Below, one piece after another: positions 1-10,460 of a stretch of 64,000 nucleotides of DNA (positions are counted from its first letter, which is position 1; each line of letters starts with the position of its first letter). The stretch comes from Auanema rhodensis. Lineage: Eukaryota > Nematoda > Chromadorea > Rhabditida > Rhabditidae. The translations under genes were made by a program, and so were the position numbers. The stretch is from contig CAXKVF010000077.1 of the NCBI GenBank assembly GCA_964057225.1, positions 124,001-188,000 on the forward strand, read 5' to 3'. The notes beneath the pieces are model-generated. The model was given only the letters and a program-made list of their open reading frames with translations. It was not told where the DNA came from and made no database searches.

Positions 1-11
1 ACCAAGTGCAC

Positions 12-19
12 ATCACGTG
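12..19 (+). other. ATCACGTG box, once per monomer
   Basis: ATCACGTG contains the palindrome CACGTG (14-19), the core bound by bHLH and bZIP proteins (E-box or G-box). It also fits the budding-yeast centromere element CDEI, RTCACRTG. The box recurs in nearly every monomer. By eye I found it broken in only about eight copies, including cacgtttac near 1779 and 7938, cacgtatac near 19376, 26945, 27473 and 39265, and cattacgtg near 29227 and 31867. A protein-binding role is speculative because nothing shows the host has a Cbf1-like centromere factor. Confidence 0.5.
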
Positions 20-23
20 TACA

Positions 24-43
24 TTTAATTAGCATAAATTAAA
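24..43. repeat. Dyad 1: TTTAATT-agcata-AATTAAA inverted repeat
   Basis: Seven-base perfect arms (24-30 and 37-43) flank a six-base loop, giving an AT-only stem repeated in every unit. Variants in the loop or arm mark sub-families: agcTtaaatt at about 49308, 49836 and 55292, agcatTaattaa at about 37519, 38751 and 40159 (which creates TTAATTAA), and ttaatGagcat in the domain C cassettes. Short dyads like this are common in centromeric satellites that lack a CENP-B box. Any cruciform or binding role is inference. Confidence 0.7.
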
Positions 44-63
44 GTTCACGTAACTTTCAAAGT

Positions 64-76
64 CATGGTTACCATG
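64..76. repeat. Dyad 2: CATGGT-T-ACCATG inverted repeat
   Basis: Six-base perfect arms surround a single central T. When position 77 is A (the aacc and aagc variants) the arms extend to seven bases, TCATGGT-T-ACCATGA; when it is C (cacc) they do not. Position 77 is the most frequently polymorphic base of the array, so the satellite alternates between two dyad lengths. I found only about ten copies with a broken dyad: near 10280, 43710, 45825, 46881, 48644, 51461, 53397, 56391, 62721 and 62897. The central GGTTACC is a BstEII site in nearly all units. Confidence 0.75.
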
Positions 77-89
77 CACCAATATCAAT

Positions 90-103
90 AAAAATTTGTT
101 TTT
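90..103 (+). other. A5T3-G-T5 tract, likely bend and indel hotspot
   Basis: AAAAATTT (90-97), G98 and TTTTT (99-103) form the strongest homopolymer tract of the unit. A-tracts next to T-tracts are associated with intrinsic DNA curvature and nucleosome positioning. Five of the six length changes in this window lie in or immediately after this tract, at about 10130, 14355, 47088, 48677 and 48852, which suggests replication slippage or homopolymer sequencing error. Substitutions also cluster here: A94 to T near 20860, 25260, 30187, 32827 and 34587; T103 to C or A; G98 to T near 19456. Confidence 0.6.
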
Positions 104-130
104 AGACTAATATGGACATGGGGAATCTAA

Positions 131-139
131 TTTTGAAAA
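131..139. repeat. Dyad 3: TTTT-G-AAAA
   Basis: A nine-base perfect inverted repeat around G135, present in most units. Its inner part TTTGAAA (132-138) is the reverse complement of TTTCAAA at 55-61. Recurrent variants hit it: G136 (ttttggaaacc) in domains A and B, A135 (ttttaaaaacc) in domains D and E, and C135 (ttttcaaaacc) at about 16321, 17553 and 33219. Position 136 variants break the symmetry, so this dyad is less constrained than dyad 2. Confidence 0.55.
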
Positions 140-155
140 CCGCATCTCTTTATCT

Positions 156-165
156 TTCACGTGAA
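156..165. repeat. Dyad 4: TTCACGTGAA perfect palindrome
   Basis: A ten-base perfect palindrome containing CACGTG at 158-163, which lies 32 bp before the CACGTG of the next monomer. Five domain C cassettes (near 37290, 40810, 41866, 43626 and 44858) and one unit near 47850 carry TTTACGTGAA, and one unit near 56301 carries TTCACGTAAA; otherwise it is nearly invariant. It is a candidate binding site for a dimeric protein or a cruciform, but function is inference. Confidence 0.65.
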
Positions 166-3100
166 GCGAGTTACATACCAAGTGCACATCACGTGTACAT
201 TTAATTAGCATAAATTAAAGTTCACGTAAATTTCAAAGTCATGGTTACCATGAACCAATATCAATAAAAATTTGTTTTTAGACTAATATGGACATGGGGA
301 ATCTAATTTTGAAAACCGCATCTCTTTATCTTTCACGTGAAGCGAGTTACATACCAAGTGCACATCACGTGTACATTTAATTAGCATAAATTAAAGTTCA
401 CGTAAATTTCAAAGTCATGGTTACCATGCACCAATATCAATAAAAATTTGTTTTTAAACTAATATGGACATGGGGAATCTAATTTTGAAAACCGCATCTC
501 TTTATCTTTCACGTGAAGCGAGTTACATACCAAGTGCACATCACGTGTACATTTAATTAGCATAAATTAAAGTTCACGTAAAATTCAAAGTCATGGTTAC
601 CATGCACCAATATCAATAAAAATTTGTTTTTAGACTAGTATGGACATGGGGAATCTAATTTTGAAAACCGCATCTCTTTATCTTTCACGTGAAGCGAGTT
701 ACATACCAAGTGCACATCACGTGTACATTTAATTAGCATAAATTAAAGTTCACGTAAAATTCAAAGTCATGGTTACCATGCACCAATATCAATAAAAATT
801 TGTTTTTAGACTAGTATGGACATGGGGAATCTAATTTTGAAAACCGCATCTCTTTATCTTTCACGTGAAGCGAGTTACATACCAAGTGCACATCACGTGT
901 ACATTTAATTAGCATAAATTAAAGTTCACGTAAATTTCAAAGTCATGGTTACCATGAACCAATATCAATAAAAATTTGTTTTTAGACTAATATGGACATG
1001 GGGAATCTAATTTTGGAAACCGCATCTCTTTATCTTTCACGTGAAGCGAGTTACATACCAAGTGCACATCACGTGTACATTTAATTAGCATAAATTAAAG
1101 TTCACGTAAATTTCAAAGTCATGGTTACCATGAACCAATATCAATAAAAATTTGTTTTTAGACTAATATGGACATGGGGAATCTAATTTTGAAAACCGCA
1201 TCTCTTTATCTTTCACGTGAAGCGAGTTACATACCAAGTGCACATCACGTGTACATTTAATTAGCATAAATTAAAGTTCACGTAAATTTCAAAATCATGG
1301 TTACCATGAACCAATATCAATAAAAATTTGTTTTTAGACTAATATGGACATGGGGAATCTAATTTTGAAAACCGCATCTCTTTATCTTTCACGTGAAGCG
1401 AGTTACATACCAAGTGCACATCACGTGTACATTTAATTAGCATAAATTAAAGTTCACGTAACTTTCAAAGTCATGGTTACCATGCACCAATATCAATAAA
1501 AATTTGTTTTTAGACTAATATGGACATGGGGAATCTAATTTTGAAAACCGCATCTCTTTATCTTTCACGTGAAGCGAGTTACATACCAAGTGCACATCAC
1601 GTGTACATTTAATTAGCATAAATTAAAGTTCACGTAAATTTCAAAGTCATGGTTACCATGCACCAATATCAATAAAAATTTGTTTTTAGACTAATATGGA
1701 CATGGGGAATCTAATTTTGAATACCGCATCTCTTTATCTTTCACGTGAAGCGAGTTACATACCAAGTGCACATCACGTTTACATTTAATTAGCATAAATT
1801 AAAGTTCACGTAAATTTCAAAGTCATGGTTACCATGCACCAATATCAATAAAAATTTGTTTTTAGACTAATATGGACATGGGGAATCTAATTTTGAAAAC
1901 CGCATCTCTTTATCTTTCACGTGAAGCGAGTTACATACCAAGTGCACATCACGTGTACATTTAATTAGCATAAATTAAAGTTCACGTAAATTTCAAAGTC
2001 ATGGTTACCATGAACCAATATCAATAAAAATTTGTTTTTAGACTAATATGGACATGGGGAATCTAATTTTGAAAACCGCATCTCTTTATCTTTCACGTGA
2101 AGCGAGTTACATACCAAGTGCACATCACGTGTACATTTAATTAGCATAAATTAAAGTTCACGTAAATTTCAAAGTCATGGTTACCATGCACCAATATCAA
2201 TAAAAATTTGTTTTTAAACTAATATGGACATGGGGAATCTAATTTTGAAAACCGCATCTTTTTATCTTTCACGTGAAGCGAGTTACATACCAAGTGCACA
2301 TCACGTGTACATTTAATTAGCATAAATTAAAGTTCACGTAAATTTCAAAGTCATGGTTACCATGCACCAATATCAATAAAAATTTGTTTTTAGACTAATA
2401 TAGACATAAGGAATCTAATTTTGAAAACCGCATCTCTTTATCTTTCACGTGAAGCGAGTTACATACCAAGTGCACATCACGTGTACATTTAATTAGCATA
2501 AATTAAAGTTCACGTAACTTTCAAAGTCATGGTTACCATGCACCAATATCAATAAAAATTTGTTTTTAGACTAATATGGACATGGGGAATCTAATTTTGA
2601 AAACCGCATCTCTTTATCATTCACGTGAAGCGAGTTGCATACCAAGTGCACATCACGTGTACATTTAATTAGCATAAATTAAAGTTCACGTAAATTTCAA
2701 AGTCATGGTTACCATGAACCAATATCAATAAAAATTTGTTTTTAGACTAATATGGACATGGGGAATCTAATTTTGAAAACCGCATCTCTTTATCTTTCAC
2801 GTGAAGCGAGTTACATACCAAGTGCATATCACGTGTACATTTAATTAGCATAAATTAAAGTTCACGTAAATTTCAAAGTCATGGTTACCATGCACCAATA
2901 TCAATAAAAATTTGTTTTTAAACTAATATGGACATGGGGAATCTAATTTTGAAAACCGCATCTCTTTATCTTTCACGTGAAGCGAGTTACATACCAAGTG
3001 CACATCACGTGTACATTTAATTAGCATAAATTAAAGTTCACGTAAAATTCAAAGTCATGGTTACCATGCACCAATATCAATAAAAATTTGTTTTTAGACT

Positions 3101-4505
3101 AATATGGACATGGGGAATCTAATTTTGAAAACCGCATCTCTTTATCTTTCACGTGAAGCGAGTTACATACCAAGTGCACATCACGTGTACATTTAATTAG
3201 CATAAATTAAAGTTCACGTAAATTTCAAAGTCATGGTTACCATGAACCAATATCAATAAAAATTTGTTTTTAGACTAATATGGACATGGGGAATCTAATT
3301 TTGGAAACCGCATCTCTTTATCTTTCACGTGAAGCGAGTTACATACCAAGTGCACATCACGTGTACATTTAATTAGCATAAATTAAAGTTCACGTAACTT
3401 TCAAAGTCATGGTTACCATGAAGCAATATCAATAAAAATTTGTTTTTAGACTAATATGGACATGGGGAATCTAATTTTGAAAACCGCATCTCTTTATCTT
3501 TCACGTGAAGCGAGTTACATACCAAGTGCACATCACGTGTACATTTAATTAGCATAAATTAAAGTTCACGTAAATTTCAAAGTCATGGTTACCATGCACC
3601 AATATCAATAAAAATTTGTTTTTAGACTAATATGGACATAAGGAATCTAATTTTGAAAACCGCATCTCTTTATCTTTCACGTGAAGCGAGTTACATACCA
3701 AGTGCACATCACGTGTACATTTAATTAGCATAAATTAAAGTTCACGTAACTTTCAAAGTCATGGTTACCATGCACCAATATCAATGAAAATTTGTTTTTA
3801 GACTAATATGGACATGGGGAATCTAATTTTGGAAACCGCATCTCTTTATCTTTCACGTGAAGCGAGTTACATACCAAGTGCATATCACGTGTACATTTAA
3901 TTAGCATAAATTAAAGTTCACGTAAATTTCAAAGTCATGGTTACCATGAACCAATATCAATAAAAATTTGTTTTTAGACTAATATGGACATGGGGAATCT
4001 AATTTTGAAAACCGCATCTCTTTATCTTTCACGTGAAGCGAGTTACATACCAAGTGCACATCACGTGTACATTTAATTAGCATAAATTAAAGTTCACGTA
4101 AATTTCAAAGTCATGGTTACCATGCACCAATATCAATAAAAATTTGTTTTTAAACTAATATGGACATGGGGAATCTAATTTTGAAAACCGCATCTCTTTA
4201 TCTTTCACGTGAAGCGAGTTACATACCAAGTGCACATCACGTGTACATTTAATTAGCATAAATTAAAGTTCACGTAAAATTCAAAGTCATGGTTACCATG
4301 CACCAATATCAATAAAAATTTGTTTTTAGACTAATATGGACATGGGGAATCTAATTTTGAAAACCGCATCTCTTTATCTTTCACGTGAAGCGAGTTACAT
4401 ACCAAGTGCACATCACGTGTACATTTAATTAGCATAAATTAAAGTTCACGTAAATTTCAAAGTCATGGTTACCATGCACCAATATCAATAAAAATTTGTT
4501 TTTAA

Positions 4506-6390
4506 ACTAATATGGACATGGGGAATCTAATTTTGAAAACCGCATCTCTTTATCTTTCACGTGAAGCGAGTTACATACCAAGTGCACATCACGTGTACAT
4601 TTAATTAGCATAAATTAAAGTTCACGTAAAATTCAAAGTCATGGTTACCATGCACCAATATCAATAAAAATTTGTTTTTAGACTAATATGGACATGGGGA
4701 ATCTAATTTTGAAAACCGCATCTCTTTATCTTTCACGTGAAGCGAGTTACATACCAAGTGCACATCACGTGTACATTTAATTAGCATAAATTAAAGTTCA
4801 CGTAAATTTCAAAGTCATGGTTACCATGCACCAATATCAATAAAAATTTGTTTTTAAACTAATATGGACATGGGGAATCTAATTTTGAAAACCGCATCTC
4901 TTTATCTTTCACGTGAAGCGAGTTACATACCAAGTGCACATCACGTGTACATTTAATTAGCATAAATTAAAGTTCACGTAAAATTCAAAGTCATGGTTAC
5001 CATGAAGCAATATCAATAAAAATTTGTTTTTAGACTAATATGGACATGGGGAATCTAATTTTGAAAACCGCATCTCTTTATCTTTCACGTGAAGCGAGTT
5101 ACATACCAAGTGCACATCACGTGTACATTTAATTAGCATAAATTAAAGTTCACGTAAATTTCAAAGTCATGGTTACCATGAACCAATATCAATAAAAATT
5201 TGTTTTTAGACTAATATGGACATGGGGAATCTAATTTTGAAAACCGCATCTCTTTATCTTTCACGTGAAGCGAGTTACATACCAAGTGCACATCACGTGT
5301 ACATTTAATTAGCATAAATTAAAGTTCACGTAACTTTCAAAGTCATGGTTACCATGCACCAATATCAATAAAAATTTGTTTTTAGACTAATATGGACATG
5401 GGGAATCTAATTTTGAAAACCGCATCTCTTTATCTTTCACGTGAAGCGAGTTACATACCAAGTGCACATCACGTGTACATTTAATTAGCATAAATTAAAG
5501 TTCACGTAAAATTCAAAGTCATGGTTACCATGCACCAATATCAATAAAAATTTGTTTTTAGACTAATATGGACATGGGGAATCTAATTTTGAAAACCGCA
5601 TCTCTTTATCTTTCACGTGAAGCGAGTTACATACCAAGTGCACATCACGTGTACATTTAATTAGCATAAATTAAAGTTCACGTAAATTTCGAAGTCATGG
5701 TTACCATGCACCAATATCAATAAAAATTTGTTTTTAAACTAATATGGACATGGGGAATCTAATTTTGAAAACCGCATCTCTTTATCTTTCACGTGAAGCG
5801 AGTTACATACCAAGTGCACATCACGTGTACATTTAATTAGCATAAATTAAAGTTCACGTAAAATTCAAAGTCATGGTTACCATGAAGCAATATCAATAAA
5901 AATTTGTTTTTAGACTAATATGGACATGGGGAATCTAATTTTGAAAACCGCATCTCTTTATCTTTCACGTGAAGCGAGTTACATACCAAGTGCACATCAC
6001 GTGTACATTTAATTAGCATAAATTAAAGTTCACGTAAATTTCAAAGTCATGGTTACCATGAACCAATATCAATAAAAATTTGTTTTTAGACTAATATGGA
6101 CATGGGGAATCTAATTTTGAAAACCGCATCTCTTTATCTTTCACGTGAAGCGAGTTACATACCAAGTGCACATCACGTGTACATTTAATTAGCATAAATT
6201 AAAGTTCACGTAACTTTCAAAGTCATGGTTACCATGCACCAATATCAATAAAAATTTGTTTTTAGACTAATATGGACATGGGGAATCTAATTTTGAGAAC
6301 CGCATCTCTTTATCTTTCACGTGAAGCGAGTTACATACCAAGTGCACATCACGTGTACATTTAATTAGCATAAATTAAAGTTCACGTAAA
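4506..6390 (+). repeat. 5-monomer (880-bp) tandem higher-order repeat
   Basis: 4506-5510 repeats as 5386-6390 at an 880-bp offset, with two mismatches seen (4811/5691 and 5417/6297). The unit order is ttaaac, gtaaaattc with aagc, aacc, aactttc with cacc, gtaaaattc with cacc, and then again ttaaac. A preceding ttaaac/gtaaaattc pair at 4401-4752 suggests earlier partial rounds of the same process. Confidence 0.85.
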
Positions 6391-8172
6391 TTTCAAAGTC
6401 ATGGTTACCATGAACCAATATCAATAAAAATTTGTTTTTAGACTAATATGGACATGGGGAATCTAATTTTGAAAACCGCATCTCTTTATCTTTCACGTGA
6501 AGCGAGTTACATACCAAGTGCACATCACGTGTACATTTAATTAGCATAAATTAAAGTTCACGTAAATTTCAAAGTCATGGTTACCATGCACCAATATCAA
6601 TAAAAATTTGTTTTTAAACTAATATGGACATGGGGAATCTAATTTTGAAAACCGCATTTCTTTATCTTTCACGTGAAGCGAGTTACATACCAAGTGCACA
6701 TCACGTGTACATTTAATTAGCATAAATTAAAGTTCACGTAAAATTCAAAGTCATGGTTACCATGCACCAATATCAATAAAAATTTGTTTTTAGACTAGTA
6801 TGGACATGGGGAATCTAATTTTGAAAACCGCATCTCTTTATCTTTCACGTGAAGCGAGTTACATACCAAGTGCACATCACGTGTACATTTAATTAGCATA
6901 AATTAAAGTTCACGTAAAATTCAAAGTCATGGTTACCATGCACCAATATCAATAAAAATTTGTTTTTAGACTAGTATGGACATGGGGAATCTAATTTTGA
7001 AAACCGCATCTCTTTATCTTTCACGTGAAGCGAGTTACATACCAAGTGCACATCACGTGTACATTTAATTAGCATAAATTAAAGTTCACGTAAATTTCAA
7101 AGTCATGGTTACCATGAACCAATATCAATAAAAATTTGTTTTTAGACTAATATGGACATGGGGAATCTAATTTTGGAAACCGCATCTCTTTATCTTTCAC
7201 GTGAAGCGAGTTACATACCAAGTGCACATCACGTGTACATTTAATTAGCATAAATTAAAGTTCACGTAAATTTCAAAGTCATGGTTACCATGAACCAATA
7301 TCAATAAAAATTTGTTTTTAGACTAATATGGACATGGGGAATCTAATTTTGAAAACCGCATCTCTTTATCTTTCACGTGAAGCGAGTTACATACCAAGTG
7401 CACATCACGTGTACATTTAATTAGCATAAATTAAAGTTCACGTAAATTTCAAAGTCATGGTTACCATGAACCAATATCAATAAAAATTTGTTTTTAGACT
7501 AATATGGACATGGGGAATCTAATTTTGAAAACCGCATCTCTTTATCTTTCACGTGAAGCGAGTTACATACCAAGTGCACATCACGTGTACATTTAATTAG
7601 CATAAATTAAAGTTCACGTAACTTTCAAAGTCATGGTTACCATGCACCAATATCAATAAAAATTTGTTTTTAGACTAATATGGACATGGGGAATCTAATT
7701 TTGAAAACCGCATCTCTTTATCTTTCACGTGAAGCGAGTTACATACCAAATGCACATCACGTGTACATTTAATTAGCATAAATTAAAGTTCACGTAAATT
7801 TCAAAGTCATGGTTACCATGCACCAATATCAATAAAAATTTGTTTTTAGACTAATATGGACATGGGGAATCTAATTTTGAATACCGCATCTCTTTATCTT
7901 TCACGTGAAGCGAGTTACATACCAAGTGCACATCACGTTTACATTTAATTAGCATAAATTAAAGTTCACGTAAATTTCAAAGTCATGGTTACCATGCACC
8001 AATATCAATAAAAATTTGTTTTTAGACTAATATGGACATGGGGAATCTAATTTTGAAAACCGCATCTCTTTATCTTTCACGTGAAGCGAGTTACATACCA
8101 AGTGCACATCACGTGTACATTTAATTAGCATAAATTAAAGTTCACGTAAATTTCAAAGTCATGGTTACCATG
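6161..8172 (+). repeat. Higher-order block, copy 2 of the 35-monomer-offset duplication
   Basis: Counterpart of 1-2012 with the same order of marked units: aactttc, aacc, ttaaac, two ctagtatgg units, ttggaaacc, then gaataccgc and cacgtttac. Private changes are G at 6297, T at 6658 and A at 7750. About 99.8% identity over 2 kb against an offset of 6.2 kb shows recent exchange over a long distance within the array. Confidence 0.92.
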
Positions 8173-9626
8173 CACCAATATCAATAAAAATTTGTTTTTA
8201 GACTAATATGGACATAAGGAATCTAATTTTGAAAACCGCATCTCTTTATCTTTCACGTGAAGCGAGTTACATACCAAGTGCACATCACGTGTACATTTAA
8301 TTAGCATAAATTAAAGTTCACGTAACTTTCAAAGTCATGGTTACCATGCACCAATATCAATAAAAATTTGTTTTTAGACTAATATGGACATGGGGAATCT
8401 AATTTTGAAAACCGCATCTCTTTATCTTTCACGTGAAGCGAGTTACATACCAAGTGCACATCACGTGTACATTTAATTAGCATAAATTAAAGTTCACGTA
8501 AATTTCAAAGTCATGGTTACCATGCACCAATATCAATAAAAATTTGTTTTTAAACTAATATGGACATGGGGAATCTAATTTTGAAAACCGCATCTCTTTA
8601 TCTTTCACGTGAAGCGAGTTACATACCAAGTGCACATCACGTGTACATTTAATTAGCATAAATTAAAGTTCACGTAAAATTCAAAGTCATGGTTACCATG
8701 CACCAATATCAATAAAAATTAGTTTTTAGACTAATATGGACATGGGGAATCTAATTTTGAAAACCGCATCTCTTTATCTTTCACGTGAAGCGAGTTACAT
8801 ACCAAGTGCACATCACGTGTACATTTAATTAGCATAAATTAAAGTTCACATAAATTTCAAAGTCATGGTTACCATGAACCAATATCAATAAAAATTTGTT
8901 TTTAGACTAATATGGACATGGGGAATCTAATTTTGGAAACCGCATCTCTTTATCTTTCACGTGAAGCGAGTTACATACCAAGTGCACATCACGTGTACAT
9001 TTAATTAGCATAAATTAAAGTTCACGTAACTTTCAAAGTCATGGTTACCATGAAGCAATATCAATAAAAATTTGTTTTTAGACTAATATGGACATGGGGA
9101 ATCTAATTTTGAAAACCGCATCTCTTTATCTTTCACGTGAAGCGAGTTACATACCAAGTGCACATCACGTGTACATTTAATTAGCATAAATTAAAGTTCA
9201 CGTAAATTTCAAAGTCATGGTTACCATGAACCAATATCAATAAAAATTTGTTTTTAGACTAATATGGACATGGGGAATCTAATTTTGAAAACCGCATCTC
9301 TTTATCTTTCACGTGAAGCGAGTTACATACCAAGTGCACATCACGTGTACATTTAATTAGCATAAATTAAAGTTCACGTAAATTTCAAAGTCATGGTTAC
9401 CATGAACCAATATCAATAAAAATTTGTTTTTAGACTAATATGGACATGGGGAATCTAATTTTGAAAACCGCATCTCTTTATCTTTCACGTGAAGCGAGTT
9501 ACATACCAAGTGCACATCACGTGTACATTTAATTAGCATAAATTAAAGTTCACGTAAATTTCAAAGTCATGGTTACCATGAACCAATATCAATAAAAATT
9601 TGTTTTTAGACTAATATGGACATGGG
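7998..9626 (+). repeat. Higher-order block, copy 1 of a 14-monomer-offset duplication
   Basis: Apparently identical to 10461-12089 (1629 bp). The offset is 2463 bp, that is 14 monomers less the one-base deletion at about 10130. Shared rare markers in order are gacataagg near 8214, aactttc, ttaaac, attagttttt near 8720, ttcacataaat near 8848 with ttttggaaacc, and aactttc with aagc. The edges are a C/A difference at 7997 and a T at 12090 in the other copy. Confidence 0.92.
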
Positions 9627-10032
9627 GAATCTAATTTTGAAAACCGCATCTCTTTATCTTTCACGTGAAGCGAGTTACATACCAAGTGCACATCACGTGT
9701 ACATTTAATTAGCATAAATTAAAGTTCACGTAAATTTCAAAGTCATGGTTACCATGAACCAATATCAATAAAAATTTGTTTTTAGACTAATATGGACATG
9801 GGGAATCTAATTTTGAAAACCGCATCTCTTTATCTTTCACGTGAAGCGAGTTACATACCAAGTGCACATCACGTGTACATTTAATTAGCATAAATTAAAG
9901 TTCACCTAAATTTCAAAGTCATGGTTACCATGAAGCAATATCAATAAAAATTTGTTTTTAGACTAATATGGACATGGGGAATCTAATTTTGAAAACCGCA
10001 TCTCTTTATCTTTCACGTGAAGCGAGTTACAT

Positions 10033-10207
10033 ACCAAGTGCACATCACGTGTACATTTAATTAGCATAAATTAAAGTTCACGTAAATTTCAAAGTCATGG
10101 TTACCATGAACCAATATCAATAAAAATTTGTTTGAAACTAATATGGACATGGGGAATCTAATTTTGAAAACCGCATCTCTTTATCTTTCACGTGAAGCGA
10201 GTTACAT
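10033..10207 (+). repeat. Short monomer, 175 bp (1-base deletion)
   Basis: Reads tttgtttgaaacta where other units read tttgtttttagacta: one base lost and nearby bases changed in the T tract. It shifts the phase of all later monomers by -1. Confidence 0.95.
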
Positions 10208-10460
10208 ACCAAGTGCACATCACGTGTACATTTAATTAGCATAAATTAAAGTTCACGTAAATTTCAAAGTCATGGTTACCATTAAGCAATATCAATAAAA
10301 ATTTGTTTTTAGACTAATATGGACATGGGGAATCTAATTTTGAAAATCGCATCTCTTTATCTTTCACGTGAAGCGAGTTACATACCAAGTGCACATCACG
10401 TGTACATTTAATTAGCATAAATTAAAGTTCACGTAAATTTCAAAGTCATGGTTACCATGA

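Larger units (their letters stand above)
45..165. other. Nested complementary segments within a monomer
   Basis: TTCACGT (45-51) is complementary to ACGTGAA (159-165), and TTTCAAA (55-61) to TTTGAAA (132-138). The pairs are nested in the right order to form one long interrupted stem, with dyad 2 (64-76) as a hairpin inside the loop. A single-stranded satellite strand or transcript could therefore fold on itself over about 120 bases. The stem is interrupted by large internal loops and its stability was not computed. The common T55-to-A variant (gtaaaattc, mainly domain A) removes the outer pair of the second stem. Confidence 0.35.
1..176 (+). repeat. Reference monomer of the 176-bp satellite
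   Basis: This first complete copy serves as the coordinate frame for all monomer positions in this annotation. It differs from the commonest form mainly by C rather than A at position 54 (gtaactttc instead of gtaaatttc). Counted by hand it has 58 G+C of 176 and five CpG dinucleotides (16, 49, 141, 160, 167). Forward stop codons lie at 26, 30, 35, 40, 51, 89, 103, 108, 128, 134 and 162, and reverse-strand stops are equally dense. It also holds one AATAAA (87-92). Recurrent variable positions across the window are 54, 55, 77, 79, 80, 103, 104, 105, 110, 124, 136, 140, 141, 151, 153 and 155. Restriction sites that should give a 176-bp ladder are GTGCAC (6-11), GGTTACC (67-73) and two CACGTG (14-19, 158-163). 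The choice of base 1 as monomer start is arbitrary. Confidence 0.97.
1..2012 (+). repeat. Higher-order block, copy 1 of a 35-monomer-offset duplication
   Basis: This block of about 11.4 monomers matches 6161-8172 at an offset of exactly 6160 bp (35 x 176), with four mismatches that I found (137/6297, 498/6658, 1294/7454, 1590/7750). Shared rare markers are two successive units with gtaaaattc plus ctagtatgg (units starting 529 and 705), ttttggaaacc in the next unit, gaataccgc near 1720 and cacgtttac near 1779. Similarity ends at 2013 (A against C). The left edge may lie outside the window. Confidence 0.92.

Noticed and set aside
14-19. Promoter or enhancer based on the G-box CACGTG
   Set aside because: There is no gene to control, and the motif is palindromic and short. 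I kept it only as a possible binding site within the satellite.
87-92. AATAAA as a functional polyadenylation signal
   Set aside because: It occurs once per monomer as part of an AT-rich tract, with no gene upstream. It might affect satellite transcripts, but nothing in the sequence shows use.
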